From positions 1-27,708 of the forward strand of contig MU836517.1 in assembly GCA_029204225.1 (NCBI GenBank): a DNA stretch of 27,708 nucleotides, read 5' to 3'. Made by a program: the position numbers and the translations under genes. Origin of the DNA: Diphasiastrum complanatum (Eukaryota > Streptophyta > Lycopodiopsida > Lycopodiales > Lycopodiaceae). Shown here piece after piece: positions 1 to 9,036 of the stretch. Under the pieces are notes generated by a model. The model made no database searches. It was given only the letters and a program-made list of their open reading frames with translations, and was not told the origin of the DNA. Each line of letters starts with the position of its first letter. Position 1 is the stretch's first letter.

Positions 1-83
1 TCCTCAAAACTGTAATGTTGGCGGCACAACTACAAAGCATTCTGTGCTGCCCTTGCAGAAGGTAGAGCAAGAGTCTTTAGATC

Positions 84-108
84 TGTTGGGTTTGGCTACC
101 AAAACCTG
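84..108 (-). repeat. 25-bp remnant of a copia LTR end
   Basis: This stretch matches 1366-1390 in 24 of 25 positions, and 1366 is the inner boundary of the LTR described at 1366-1568. Beyond 108 the two copies share nothing. It is therefore either a scrap of the 3' LTR of the minus-strand copia relic lying between them, or a chance remnant left by deletion. The flanking five bases (79-83 and 1569-1573) do not match, so no target-site duplication supports an intact element. Confidence 0.5.
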
Positions 109-248
109 CATGTAGACTCCATGCTTTTACACATCACTTGTGTGTGGTCTACGCAGCTATACATGGATTGTGATTAAAGAGTCTTTCACTCACATGTAGA
201 CTCTACATCAAACCATTGTGTGGTCTATGTAGCTATACATGGACTGTG
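109..248. repeat. Imperfect tandem duplication, units of about 65 and 56 bp
   Basis: Unit 1 (109-173) and unit 2 (193-248) both begin CATGTAGACTC, both contain TGTGTGGTCTA followed by the shared block AGCTATACATGGA, and both end in TGTGA. They differ by small indels. No coding potential is visible. It lies just outside the gag relic at 300-1079. Confidence 0.7.
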
Positions 249-299
249 AATTTTGATTTTTGATTTTAGTGATACCTACGAGAAGCTACATACATCGTT

Positions 300-1079
300 A
301 AATTCTAAAGAGTTCTGCTACCTTCTTCTTTAGTTAACATGGCATCTTTTTTATTTGTTTTTTCATAGGCCTTTTTTCAACACGTCCTTGCAAAATGGCC
401 AGCTTTTCCACAGTAATTGCACTGGCTCCTTCCTCCTCGTGCTCTCCCTTGCTCTTGAATGAGTTTCTCTTGCTTGCCACATAAAGGGCCGTGTCATGCC
501 CATTGTGATAGCCTTCAGAGCATAGATCTTTGCGCCTTAGTTTTTTTTTGGAGCAAAGGCTGCCTTGATGCTTGTAATGTCATGAGTATGAACAATGCTT
601 CCAAACATGGAGGCGAATTGAGCATAGGACTCCCGTCATGCTATTCAAGCTTTGATACAAGAGCTTTCGTCTTCTCTTATCTTTGATCCAATTGGTAGCC
701 ATCTGGTCAATAATTGCTTGAAAGCTTTAAGAAATGGATCTGTCATAGATTTTCTTGACATTTTTGGCAGCATGAGCTTCTTTCGTAAATGAAGTTGATT
801 TGCTACAATCTTTGCTCTTGCATCCTTCCACGCTTTTGTTGCAGTGTCAGCCTTGCTAACATGAAGTAACTGGTTTCACATAGGCTCAGATGGATCAAGG
901 ATCTGGCTTTGGTTGTCTTTTCTAATCCAGTCTTTTGTTTCTTGCAGCCTCTTTGGGTTTTTTGTTCATCACCCATTTGTGATCTTCCACAAATCTCTTT
1001 CAAGGAGGATCATTTGCATCTTCAGTTTCTAGAGGTGAAAGTTCTCACCATTGAACTTCTCTATCACTTTGGATTCCAT
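300..1079 (-). pseudogene. gag: Ty1/copia gag relic with UBN2-type capsid region and CCHC knuckle
   Basis: Nucleocapsid/capsid gene of a copia retrotransposon, decayed. Reading on the minus strand from the ATG at 1079-1077, the protein begins MESKVIEKFNGENFHL, then an amber codon (1031-1029) where copia gag normally has Trp, then KLKMQMILLERDLWKI, the usual copia gag opening. Further on come ADTATKAW, LHLRKKLM and KSMTDPFLKAFKQLL, which fit the UBN2/gag-polypeptide family, then SYAQFASMFGS after a frame change near 620-640. The frame ends with a perfect zinc knuckle CNYCGKAGHFARTC at 421-380 (CX2CX4HX4C). Several stops and at least two frameshifts are present. No protease follows; recognisable coding stops near 300. 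The leader and LTR lie just upstream on the same strand. Confidence 0.85.
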
Positions 1080-1149
1080 GGTGATGTGTGGAGATCAGAG
1101 AGGAGGCAGCTTGGAAGTAGAGAGCGCAAGGGTTGCCCGAGCAGATGCG

Positions 1150-1151
<2 letters not shown>

Positions 1152-1194
<43 letters not shown>
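1152..1194. repeat. (GA)n microsatellite, about 21 units
   Basis: Uninterrupted GA dinucleotides over 43 bases. It sits between the LTR/primer site and the gag start of the minus-strand copia relic, so on the element's sense strand it is a (CT)n tract in the 5' leader. Another short GAGA patch occurs near 1217-1230. Confidence 0.98.
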
Positions 1195-1196
<2 letters not shown>

Positions 1197-1280
1197 GGTT
1201 TCATGTGTTGAGGAAAGAGGAGAGAGAGAGTGTGCTGGTGCATCTACTCCTCAAGAACATTTATCTTGGGAAACTACGGT

Positions 1281-1321
1281 AATACCGGTCACTTCCTTAT
1301 CAATACCGGTCACTCCTTATC
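1281..1321. repeat. Two tandem 20-21 bp copies
   Basis: AATACCGGTCACTTCCTTATC (first copy, 1281-1301) is followed directly by a copy lacking one T (1302-1321). Lies in the leader of the minus-strand copia relic. Confidence 0.9.
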
Positions 1322-1353
1322 GATGACTGGCTGGTGTAAGTTAGCACGTGTTC

Positions 1354-1363
1354 GCCCATAACC
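1354..1363 (-). promoter_or_regulatory. Putative half-tRNA primer-binding site of the minus-strand copia relic
   Basis: On the element's sense strand the LTR ends CTCAACA at 1366, then AA, then GGTTATGGGC (1363-1354). This 10-mer is complementary to GCCCATAACC, the anticodon stem-loop segment of plant initiator tRNA-Met, not to the tRNA 3' end. Drosophila copia and yeast Ty5 are known to prime from this internal, cleaved half of tRNA-iMet. The position, two bases from the LTR terminus, is what a primer site requires. The usual TGGTATCAGAGC is absent here, although it is present in the other two copia elements of the window. Confidence 0.6.
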
Positions 1364-1365
1364 TT

Positions 1366-1568
1366 TGTTGAGTTTGGCTACCAAAACCTGACTGCTAGTT
1401 AAGCGGACGGGAATAGCAAGAAACTCAGAAAAGAAAACATAGAGAAGGCTTGATGAGAAATGACCGTAGGACAACCAGCTTTGTGGGCTGGTTTATATAT
1501 TCAATGGAGAAGATTACATGCCAAGCAACAGCGATTACGGATTGACTGACGGATTGCTGATGTCAACA
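1366..1568 (-). mobile_element. 5' LTR (203 bp) of the minus-strand copia relic
   Basis: The segment runs TGTTGA...TCAACA on the plus strand, a perfect 6-bp terminal inverted repeat with the canonical TG/CA ends. In element orientation it starts TGTTGACATCAGCAAT, a form common in plant copia LTRs, has a TATA-like ATATATAAAC at 1500-1491, and ends right before the putative half-tRNA primer site. The 25 bases at 1366-1390 recur at 84-108. At 203 bp it is a short LTR compared with the roughly 770-780 bp copia LTRs elsewhere in the window. No second full copy is present in the window. Confidence 0.65.
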
Positions 1569-2990
1569 AACACAAGAAAACACAAATGTGCTTTGTTTGA
1601 CACACCAAGATACCACTCAAAACAATTTGTTACTATTATGTTTTTTCCGTCCCACCATTTTTTATTTCTCCTACAGTCGAATGAGTTTTGTAAGAGTTGT
1701 GCTTTATTTGGGGTTTTCTGGTTCTAATTAACGATGGGTTTTGTTTTCCCTTTTCGAAGCCATTTTCTTGTTGTTTTGTTAGATCTTCAATTGGGTAAAC
1801 CTATTGAGAAGTTTGATGTTACTGTGGTCCATTTCTCAGTTCATCAATTGTTTCTTTGGTTATCTCATCAGTTTTACAGCTCTCTTTAGAAGTTCAATGC
1901 GATCCTTCCTAATTCATCATCTAGTTTATCAATTTGGGGAGGCTTGTCGAGAAATTGTGCCTCTTGTAGATAATTTTCATTCTCACATCCTTAGAAAAGG
2001 ATATGTGTATTTATTTTACATAGGTCTTTCACAATTTAGCATTTCAAAGCGTTTATTGCACATATGAAAACACATTGTGCTGGAGATCACTATCAATTTT
2101 AAAAACAATAAAACAAGTGTAAATAAAATTCGCAACTACATAATAAAATAAACACCAATCAAAACACTAAAACCAAAAATGTGTTGGTTCTATCTATTCC
2201 TATATTATTGGCTTTTTTATAAACTCTTTTTCTACAATTTCATTGGCTTTCCAAGTTTTTGAGGACCTGATTTGACTGGCTCTCTTGAAATCTGCTAGTT
2301 TTATTGCCAATTGAACAGTGTGCACAATATCCAGCAAAAATAGGGTGACAATAACAGGGTCCTTTAGTGTCTAACAGATCCCCAATAAATTTCTTGCGAT
2401 TTGAATCACATTGCAAAAAAAAAAAAAATTCTTGCGTACAAAAGAAACGTTCTTGGGTAGTGGTTTGGAACATCTCGTGCAAGTATGATGCGTATATAGA
2501 TAATTGCTTCAATTCACATAATAGAAGTTATTCAATTTTAAAATTTGAGCTAAATGCCTTGGAAGATCTTGCTTTGAGTGTCCGTTCTAAATATGCTTTT
2601 TGCTTGTTGAGACTTTGATAGCATTATCAATTGTAACCTTACCTTTATTAGGAGGTTCTTTTGATGGTGGCATATACTCTATTATCTTTTTTTTTTTTGT
2701 TTTTATGCTAGTGTTTTTTTGCTAGGGTGCTCAATGTAATTAAAGTGCAATTTTCTTCCAACCTATATTTGTATGCTAGAAAATATGTGAAACTTGTTAA
2801 AATTTTCAAAACATTGCTTTGGCATACGTCTTGTTGTGTTGGCCTACCGTTGAGATTGGCAAAAATTTGAAAAATAATAAAAAATTGCGACAAATAGATA
2901 GACAACAATTTGTAATGTAATGAAATTTTAGATTTGTCAACTTTCCGGCCTTGTTTTACATCATAGAGCTTGTCAATTTTTCACGAATTT
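1569..2990. other. AT-rich DNA without a recognisable gene
   Basis: Short open frames exist on both strands but none shows a family signature or an unambiguous coding bias. A Cys-rich minus-strand frame at 2512-2240 contains CHPIFAGYCAHC but is broken upstream by a run of 14 A (2415-2428, read as T on that strand); I do not recognise it. A 12-base T run lies at 2687-2698. Confidence 0.5.
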
Positions 2991-3303
2991 GAAGGCCATG
3001 TGGTCCATCCCATGTGTTACAAAGATCCATGAAAAAGGTGATATTTTTTTTGGACAACCATGTCTTAATAGGATTGGGCACTTCTTCTGAATGCCCCAGT
3101 GTCCAATTCGTTCGGAGATCCTGTTGCAATCAATCTTGATAGGTGTTGAGGTCATGTGGTCCATCCCATGCGCTACAAAGATCCATGGAAGGCGTGATAC
3201 TCCTTTTGGACAACCATGTCTTAATACGATTGGGCACTTCTTCTGAATGCCCTTGCATCCAAATCGTTCGAAGATCCTGTTGCAACCAATTTTCATAGGT
3301 GTT
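2991..3303 (-). repeat. 157-bp tandem duplication within an open minus-strand frame
   Basis: Unit 1 is 2991-3147 and unit 2 is 3148-3303; their protein-level copies in the minus frame 3314-2973 (113 residues, ATG start) share IQKKCPI, LRHGCPK, WIFV and HGMDHM. Each unit encodes about 52 residues and the unit length is almost a multiple of three (157 and 156), so the frame stays open through both. I do not recognise the sequence as a known domain. It lies about 320 bp beyond the end of the helicase relic on the same strand, so it may be part of the same Helitron-like element, but this is only inferred from position. Confidence 0.75.
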
Positions 3304-3623
3304 TTGTGTGACATAACCTAAGTTGGTCTAATTGACAGGAGCAAAAAGGTTCAAACCTCAACGCATCGATCGTGTTGATGCAATTTAGTTGCCAAATAAC
3401 ACAATAGATATTGTTGTTATAGTAGAGTATTACTCATTCCATGGTTTTTGTGGCTTGGAATTGTTATGAGGTTGCAATCGATTGGGAGATTATTTGCATG
3501 GATCTTAAAATATTCAAGCTTGTCATTTTGTATTTCGATACCTCATATTGGTCGATTCAAGGTAATATATCATACTTGAGAGGAATCCAATATGGAGGGT
3601 GACAATTGTATGTAAACATATCT
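3304..3623. other. Spacer with no clear feature
   Basis: No convincing gene. On the minus strand a short stretch around 3500-3560 reads SKYKMTSLNIL, which vaguely resembles the end of PIF1 helicases, but this is too weak to annotate. Confidence 0.4.
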
Positions 3624-4815
3624 TCATGCTGTAAGTTGGATTGAAAATTGTTTTCTAGTGATGATGTTCAGATAATTGTTTCCAATTTGTGTGTTCATGT
3701 TATATCGATTTGTTGGTTGGAAAAATGAGTTTTTGTATTTTGTTTTGGCTCTTATATTTGGGTCATAGAATTGTATCCATATATTATCTTCGACCATTAT
3801 TATTATTTTCGTTTTGAAGTATCCTTCGACATCGTTGACCAATCCATCATTGATGTTTAGATTTGAAGTGCATAACTCAATCAACATACCATGTTTGATT
3901 CTAAAAATTGTTTATAAGCCAATTGTATTTTTGGAATCACTGGAAACTTTTAGGTTCTTTTGACAAGAATTTTGGAATGAATCAATTGTTTGTAAGATGT
4001 ATTTGTTTCAGTTGATTGTTGCAAGACATCATCATTGTGTTTTGCTTTGTCAAAGTTTGTATAAAACAGGTGTGAGAATGTGTGATCGAATGGAGTTTTG
4101 CAATGATACAACTTGTTTAAGAAATCTATGTCATAAGTAATTTGTTCACATTGTTGTATTTTTTCAAGTATGGATAAAAGATTATGATCGTTTTGCCTCA
4201 GTGTTTCAACCAACTCATAACAATGTGGCATGCTTGCCCACTATGTTGATCCACATAATTCTAATGAATTTGTGGTTTTTTTAAACACCCATTCATCTAA
4301 AATTGGTCCATCTTGATATGAATCATTGCATGTAATTACATCTAATCTTTCAAAGTGTTAAGAAGGGATTTGTTTGATTGCTTGTATTGTAGTCTTTGAT
4401 CTGCAAATTGCAAAATTGTCTTTTTATTGAGTGAAATTTCATAAAAAAAACTACTAGTTGTAACTGTGAACAAAACGTTGATAATGTGTTCCAACTTTTT
4501 TTACGACAATGATGTTAGTGTTTTTGTGTTGATTGGTAGGTGCGGAATGTATTATTGTTTCATTGATATTGAAAGCTACTTTTCTTGTGTAAGCCATAAG
4601 TAATGCTTTTGGCAATGTGATATCTGTATTAATTTGTTTATGGTAGTGTCGTAGTAAACTTTGTATAATCAAAAGTAGTGTAAATGTTTTTCCTGTTCCA
4701 ACATCTTTTGTGAGAAAAAAATGGATTTTAAATTTTGGATTTGACTCTTTTTCTATGCATTATATCATTGTAAATCAATATTTGTTGTGCATTATTTAGT
4801 GTTCTTAATTTTGAA
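3624..4815 (-). pseudogene. PIF1-type helicase relic, probably from a Helitron
   Basis: Decayed superfamily-1B DNA helicase. On the minus strand, in order: an N-terminal LNNAQQILIYNDIMH segment, a Walker A loop KDVGTGKTF (core codons 4705-4685), then QSLLRHYH and KALLMAYTRKVAFNINETII (4672-4560), which match the conserved 'lead' of PIF1 helicases after the P-loop. After a degraded stretch (4454-4232, still showing EWVFK) comes ELVETLRQNDHNLLSIL and DIDFLNKLYH (4210-4120), then, in another frame, NLNINDGLVNDVEGYFK and KQFSIQLTA (3860-3624). The Walker B DE pair is not recognisable. Plant Helitrons encode such helicases in a Rep-Hel protein; no Rep domain or Helitron termini were identified, so a stand-alone PIF1 copy is the alternative. 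Confidence 0.8.
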
Positions 4816-5398
4816 TGATAATCTTTGGCAGGTAATACAATGTATGTGAAGTTTTGCTTGGTGGTGTTGTTTTTTTTGAGTTTGTGATGATGGTTTTTGA
4901 GAAAAATCCAGTGCTAAGTCGTAATGCTCAACGTTTGAATCTATTGATGATGTAGTTGGCGAGTTGTTTTAAATGTCTTCTTGGTGATTTTTGAGATCGT
5001 TTCAATCGAGGGTGATGTTTTGGTTGTTTTTGTAGTCATAGTTGAATTTTGTTTTATTTTGTGAGATGATTTGTATGTTTTGGTAATAAGTATCGTGCCA
5101 TGATTGGTTGTTGCTTTTTAGATCTTGTTCAGGTTCAACAAATGGCAAATACAAAAGTAGATGTTCTATGTAATAGTTTTTTGAAAATGACTAATTTCTA
5201 TTTCATAATTCTTCCTGCATGTTTATTGATCGTTGATCTAGGGTTAGGTGAAACCAACTTTGGTTCTACGTCTGCTCATCTAGTACTTGCAGGAATTACA
5301 AACTTAGACAACCAATTTATTTGAAGAACGCCTACAACGGGCTTCCGGCTGATCTCCAGCAAAGGGTAACCAATCGTGTCATAATTTCAAAGTTCAGG
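4816..5398. other. No recognisable gene
   Basis: AT-rich DNA between the helicase relic and the plus-strand copia LTR. A 74-codon plus-strand ATG frame at 5100-5324 has no recognisable motif. If the helicase was once part of a Rep-Hel protein, its Rep portion should lie here on the minus strand, but I cannot see the two-His motif. Confidence 0.45.
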
Positions 5399-5475
5399 TG
5401 TTAAGTGTAATAACTTGAAGTCATTGAAGACTTGGCCATCTTCAAGAACTTCCACAAAGCTTGCATTTAGAACAA

Positions 5476-5533
5476 GTCTGCAGAAATACATTACTTTTTC
5501 AACAGTCTGCAGAAATACACTATGTTTTCAACA
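5476..5533. repeat. Tandem 29-bp repeat in copia LTR
   Basis: Two adjacent units begin GTCTGCAGAAATACA and end TTTCAACA, differing at a few central positions. They lie in the putative U3 of the plus-strand copia LTR. Confidence 0.85.
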
Positions 5534-5589
5534 GCTTCGGCTTTTTCGCATTTTTTTGAAATGCGAAAACTTGCATAGTTCAAAAGTTT

Positions 5590-5760
5590 AACTGTTTTAA
5601 CACATCTTCGTCTCTTTGCGAAAAATGCAAAGTGAGAGAAAATCCTGAAGGTCATCTATTTTCATGAGTCAAACTGTTTTAAAGACATCACCGTCTTTTT
5701 GAGGGCACCTTCGCTTCTTGCGAAATATGCAAAGAGAGAAAAATCTTGAAGGTCGTCTAA
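5590..5760. repeat. Imperfect duplication with TTTGCGAAAAATGCAAA-like cores
   Basis: Both halves contain AACTGTTTTAA, a CATC-CGTCT block, a (T)TGCGAAATATGCAAAG core followed by GAGAAAAATC and TGAAGGTC (5611-5658 and about 5715-5755). The core is close to a palindrome. Similar GCGAA-rich words recur in the LTR at 26541-27324 and at 8230-8340. Confidence 0.65.
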
Positions 5761-6528
5761 AGTAAACAAGGAACGTTCCAGCGACGTCCTTGTCCGTGTC
5801 AACGATGCTGAATTATTGATCGTATATACTGTGTGTACAGTTGTCACAAAAGCCATATACTTCCAAGTACAATGACTTTTCTAATCAGGTGACAAGCATT
5901 CAATGTAATTAATACACAGATGAAATCTATTAATAGATTGTCCAAGCACAGATTAGTAGTTACTCCTTCCATGAGACGCATTATTTGAGCCTCCCAACTA
6001 TGTCGTCAATTTTTTGTTGTAATTGCTATTTGTATTGTGCTTTAGTGTAATATAACAACAACTTGCTTTTATCTATGTACAACGTAGATGAATGCTTGTT
6101 GTAATTGAATGCACTTTCATTGCTGTTTGATCGCACTTTTTTACTCACTCTGATCAGAACACGGACGTCTACGACTCCTCAGTTTCTGATCAGACGATGG
6201 TCGTCTTTGACGCTTGAGAAACTTGCGATATCACACTACTCTTCCATTTATTTCAGAACTATATTTCACATTGAATCTGATTTCAGTAGTACCACACACA
6301 AACCATCTCTAATCTCTTTAGTGGACTGTACTCTTGTTTTAGAGTATGAATTAATTTTTAAGATCTTGTTGGGCAATCAGAACACTTAAAGCTATGATTA
6401 CATTTAGCATAAGCTGTCTATTAGACTATTTTTTCGTTTAACAGCCGATTTGAACGGGAGAGCTGTTCCGCAATATTCCTACTCTCTTCTCCGTTCTCGT
6501 TCTTCCTATCTCCCTTGCCCCATCAGAT

Positions 6529-6540
6529 TGGTATCAGAGC
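6529..6540 (+). promoter_or_regulatory. Copia primer-binding site (tRNA-iMet 3' end)
   Basis: TGGTATCAGAGC is complementary to the 3' end of plant initiator tRNA-Met and is the standard plant copia minus-strand primer site. It follows the LTR terminus at 6525 by three bases and precedes the gag ATG at 6593 by about 50 bases. Confidence 0.95.
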
Positions 6541-6592
6541 GTAGTTTAAATAAACCGAGAGATCAAGTTTGTTCTATTTGTATACTATTATC

Positions 6593-7461
6593 ATGTCTCA
6601 TATAGGTAGCTCTTCATCTTCATCACCCAGTGAAGCTAGAGTCATTGACATGGTTCTAATTTCTACATTTGGAAGTTAAAACTTAGAATGATGTTGATAG
6701 ATAGAGATCTTTTGGATGTAGTAGAAGGTGCAGACCTGGAATCAGAAGATGGTGATCAAGCAAAGGCCTGGAGGATCAAAGATCAGAAGGCCCTAGCATG
6801 TATCACACTCAATCTGTCCGACTCCCAAATATCTCATGTTACCATGTGCAAAACCTCTAAGGAAGCAATGGACTTGTTATCAAGTCTTTATGAGACTCAC
6901 GATGTAACCACGAGATTACATCTTAGAAAGAAGTTCTTTACTCTTAGCATGTCTGATTCGACGGCTATCACTTCTCACATCAATAGTTTCAAGTCTCTGT
7001 TAGATCAGTTATCAGCTATAGGATTTTCTATTCAAGATGATGATGTCGTTATGACCTTGCTTTCTTCTCTTTCAAAGTCGTATGAACACTTTGTTGTGAT
7101 GATCTCCACACAACCCGACATCACTCTTCAAAAGGTGATTGGTCATCTTCTTCAAGAAGAAATGCGGAGAAAGACTAACAGCCTGTCTATCAAAGACAAA
7201 TCCATGGCTCTATACACCAAGAAGAAAGACTATTCCAAGGGCAAGAATCAAATGCAGCAGCAACAACAGAAACTTCACTCTCAAGGTGAACATGGTGGAT
7301 CGCGCAAAAAGCTTTCTGCAGATATTGCAAAAGAGCTAATCACGACACCAAGGAGTGTCGCATCAGGATATACAACGAGGCAAAGAAGCAACAACAACAG
7401 CAGCAACCAGACTCCTCCAACACGGCGAAATTCAAGGAGTCATATACACACTTGTTAATGG
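6593..7461 (+). pseudogene. gag: Copia gag of the plus-strand element, frameshifted
   Basis: Capsid/nucleocapsid gene. The natural start is the ATG at 6593, but a frameshift near 6650 separates it from the long open frame, in which GSNFYIWKLKLRMM (from 6652) is the conserved copia gag opening; the ATG at 6688 is internal, so the first ~30 residues are split off. The long frame (256 residues from 6688) has the UBN2 pattern: CKTSKEAMDLLSSLYE, LRKKFFTL, HINSFKSLLDQLSAIG, DDVVMTLLSSLSKSYE and VIGHLLQEEMRR. A second frameshift near 7305-7313 throws the nucleocapsid out of frame: the knuckle CRYCKRANHDTKEC is at 7317-7358 (CX2CX4HX4C, lacking the usual Gly next to His), followed by a polyglutamine run. 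Otherwise length and order match a complete copia gag. Confidence 0.9.
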
Positions 7462-7963
7462 CTTAAAGCAGCAATGAAGACTGTGATAGCTGGTACCTGG
7501 ACAACAACGCTACCCAACACATGACCTCTCGCAAGGAATGGTTTACGCACAGCTTACACCAGAGACCAATTTATCTACGTTGGAGATTCTAGCACCATAC
7601 GCATGGAAGGCAAGGAGCAGTGAAGATCAGCTTCAACAACGATCTGTCCATTTGTGTTCCAACGTCCTTCATGTTCCTTAGTTGTCAAAGAACCTGTTAT
7701 TAGTCTCTAAGATAACTGATGAGGGCTACACTATTACTTTTTCATCTGAGCAGTGTACAATAATCGAGGAAGATACCACATGCACTAGAGTTGAAAATCT
7801 TTACGTACTCTCTAATTCAGTTGCATTAGTTAGTATCTCTAATGAAAGTGTAAACGACAGTGCTGCTCTGTGGCATAGTCGATTTGGACACGTGAATACA
7901 AGATCACTTTCTTATATGCATTGTAATAATTTATTGATTATTACAAAGAGAGGTTTAAGCTAA
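7462..7963 (+). pseudogene. pol: Copia protease to pre-integrase segment, truncated
   Basis: Continuation of the plus-strand copia polyprotein. The aspartic protease start reads WYLDNNATQHMT; the active-site tetrad at 7500-7511 is D-N-N-A instead of the family's D-S-G-A. Then come FIYVGDSSTI and ICVPNVLHVP, an in-frame TAG at 7680, and SKNLLLVSKITDEGYTI. The pre-integrase zinc-binding motif begins ALWHSRFGHVNTRSL (7863 on). The second half of the HHCC site and all of the integrase core, RT and RNase H are missing: recognisable coding ends near 7963 with a stop. At least two frame changes occur around 7540-7610. Confidence 0.85.
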
Positions 7964-9036
7964 ACATCGGTTAACCATGTCTCTCTCTTGTACGACACTT
8001 TATGATTGAGCGTGAAGATTTAAATTTTCACGTTTGTTGAGCTAAGGTTTCGATAGTTCATCCCTGCTCGATAATGTTTCCCGATCTTTTGTTTGCATTC
8101 ATGCTCTCGTTGGTGCCCGATCTATCGTTGTCGACTGTCATGGCTTGGTAAGATGATTTGTCGTCCTTACCCGATATGTCATCCTTTGGTGTCGATCACT
8201 TCGATGACTTCGGGCATGTTGCGTGCTTCGGCTGAGTCGCGAAAAGTGCGAGGAATGCGAAGGTCTTTACAAAAATGATACTAAGTTAAAATAGGCTAAT
8301 TGTAGCCTTTTTCGGGAATATGCGAAAAGAGTGAACTGTGCAAAAAAACAACTCAAAAATGCAAACTGTTCAAAATCTAGTTCAAAATATGTAGCAGTCT
8401 GAAAACGCAAGAAAAGATGATAAAGCTTCAAAATAGAAACTTAAGATTTCTTCAACTTCTATTTGCTAAAAAATGTCATTTTCATGTTTGCAACACTCCA
8501 ACTGGGACATTGGCCTTGGACCGTGACTTGATTGTGCAAATGAACTCACCAGGTAAATTTCCAAGTCACAATATTGGGTGGCATTTTCAGTCACGCCCAC
8601 TTCCATGCGATTTTGATGATGCCATGTATCTGGTGGTATTTGCAAAAGGCTTTTGCTATTTTGTGCAGACATTGTGTTCACACGGCCAACATCCATTTCC
8701 ATAAATGTGAAGTTAGAGATTTGGGTTGTATTGTTCACTATGTCTACTTCATGTTCTATATCCATTTGTTCAAATATTGTTTTTGTCATTTCATTATTCG
8801 TATCCACAGACATGAACTCACAAGTGGAGAATGTAGTTTTTAACGGTATCCACCTCAATATGATCATCTCTGTTATCCACCTCAGTATGAATATCTCTGT
8901 TAGTTTGGTCCTCTGTTACTCTCCTTTCTTGTCTCTCCACATGTTTCCTTCACCTTCGTAGGGGTGCATGCCCTCTTGCTCTTTTCTGTCTCCCTTGTCA
9001 TAATCGCGCTACAGTTTTTGCATGTGATGGTGTCCA
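7964..9036. other. Unassigned segment between two copia pieces
   Basis: No recognisable gene. A 133-codon minus-strand ATG frame (8867-8466) has no family signature, no repeats within its main part and an ordinary composition; I regard it as unproven. GCGAA-rich words at 8230-8340 resemble those in the copia LTRs, so part of this may be LTR debris. The right edge abuts the LTR beginning at 9037. Confidence 0.4.
8848..8901. repeat. Two tandem 27-bp units
   Basis: ATCCACCTCAATATGATCAT... and ATCCACCTCAGTATGAATAT..., each ending CTCTGTT; three to four differences. The unit is a multiple of three and overlaps the start of the unproven minus-strand frame at 8867. Confidence 0.85.

Larger units (their letters stand above)
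5399..6525 (+). mobile_element. Putative 5' LTR of the plus-strand copia element
   Basis: The right end is fixed by the primer site at 6529-6540: the LTR ends CCATCA at 6525, three bases before it, after a pyrimidine-rich tail (6480-6520) typical of U5. The left end is a judgement: TGTTAAGTGTAATAAC at 5399 is the best TG start I can see and gives about 1.13 kb. The U3 part contains two tandem 29-bp units (5476-5504, 5505-5533) and a duplicated block with TGCGAAAaATGCAAAG (5590-5670 and 5671-5760). The matching 3' LTR is not in the window, so the left boundary and target-site duplication cannot be verified. Confidence 0.5.

Noticed and set aside
909-1326. Plus-strand frames with Arg-Glu repeats
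   Set aside because: The repeats are the GA microsatellite read in frame, and the region is antisense to the copia gag relic.
8466-8867. 133-residue minus-strand frame as a real gene
   Set aside because: It has an ATG and fair length but no recognisable motif, homologous neighbour or promoter; in AT-balanced DNA such a frame can arise by chance.
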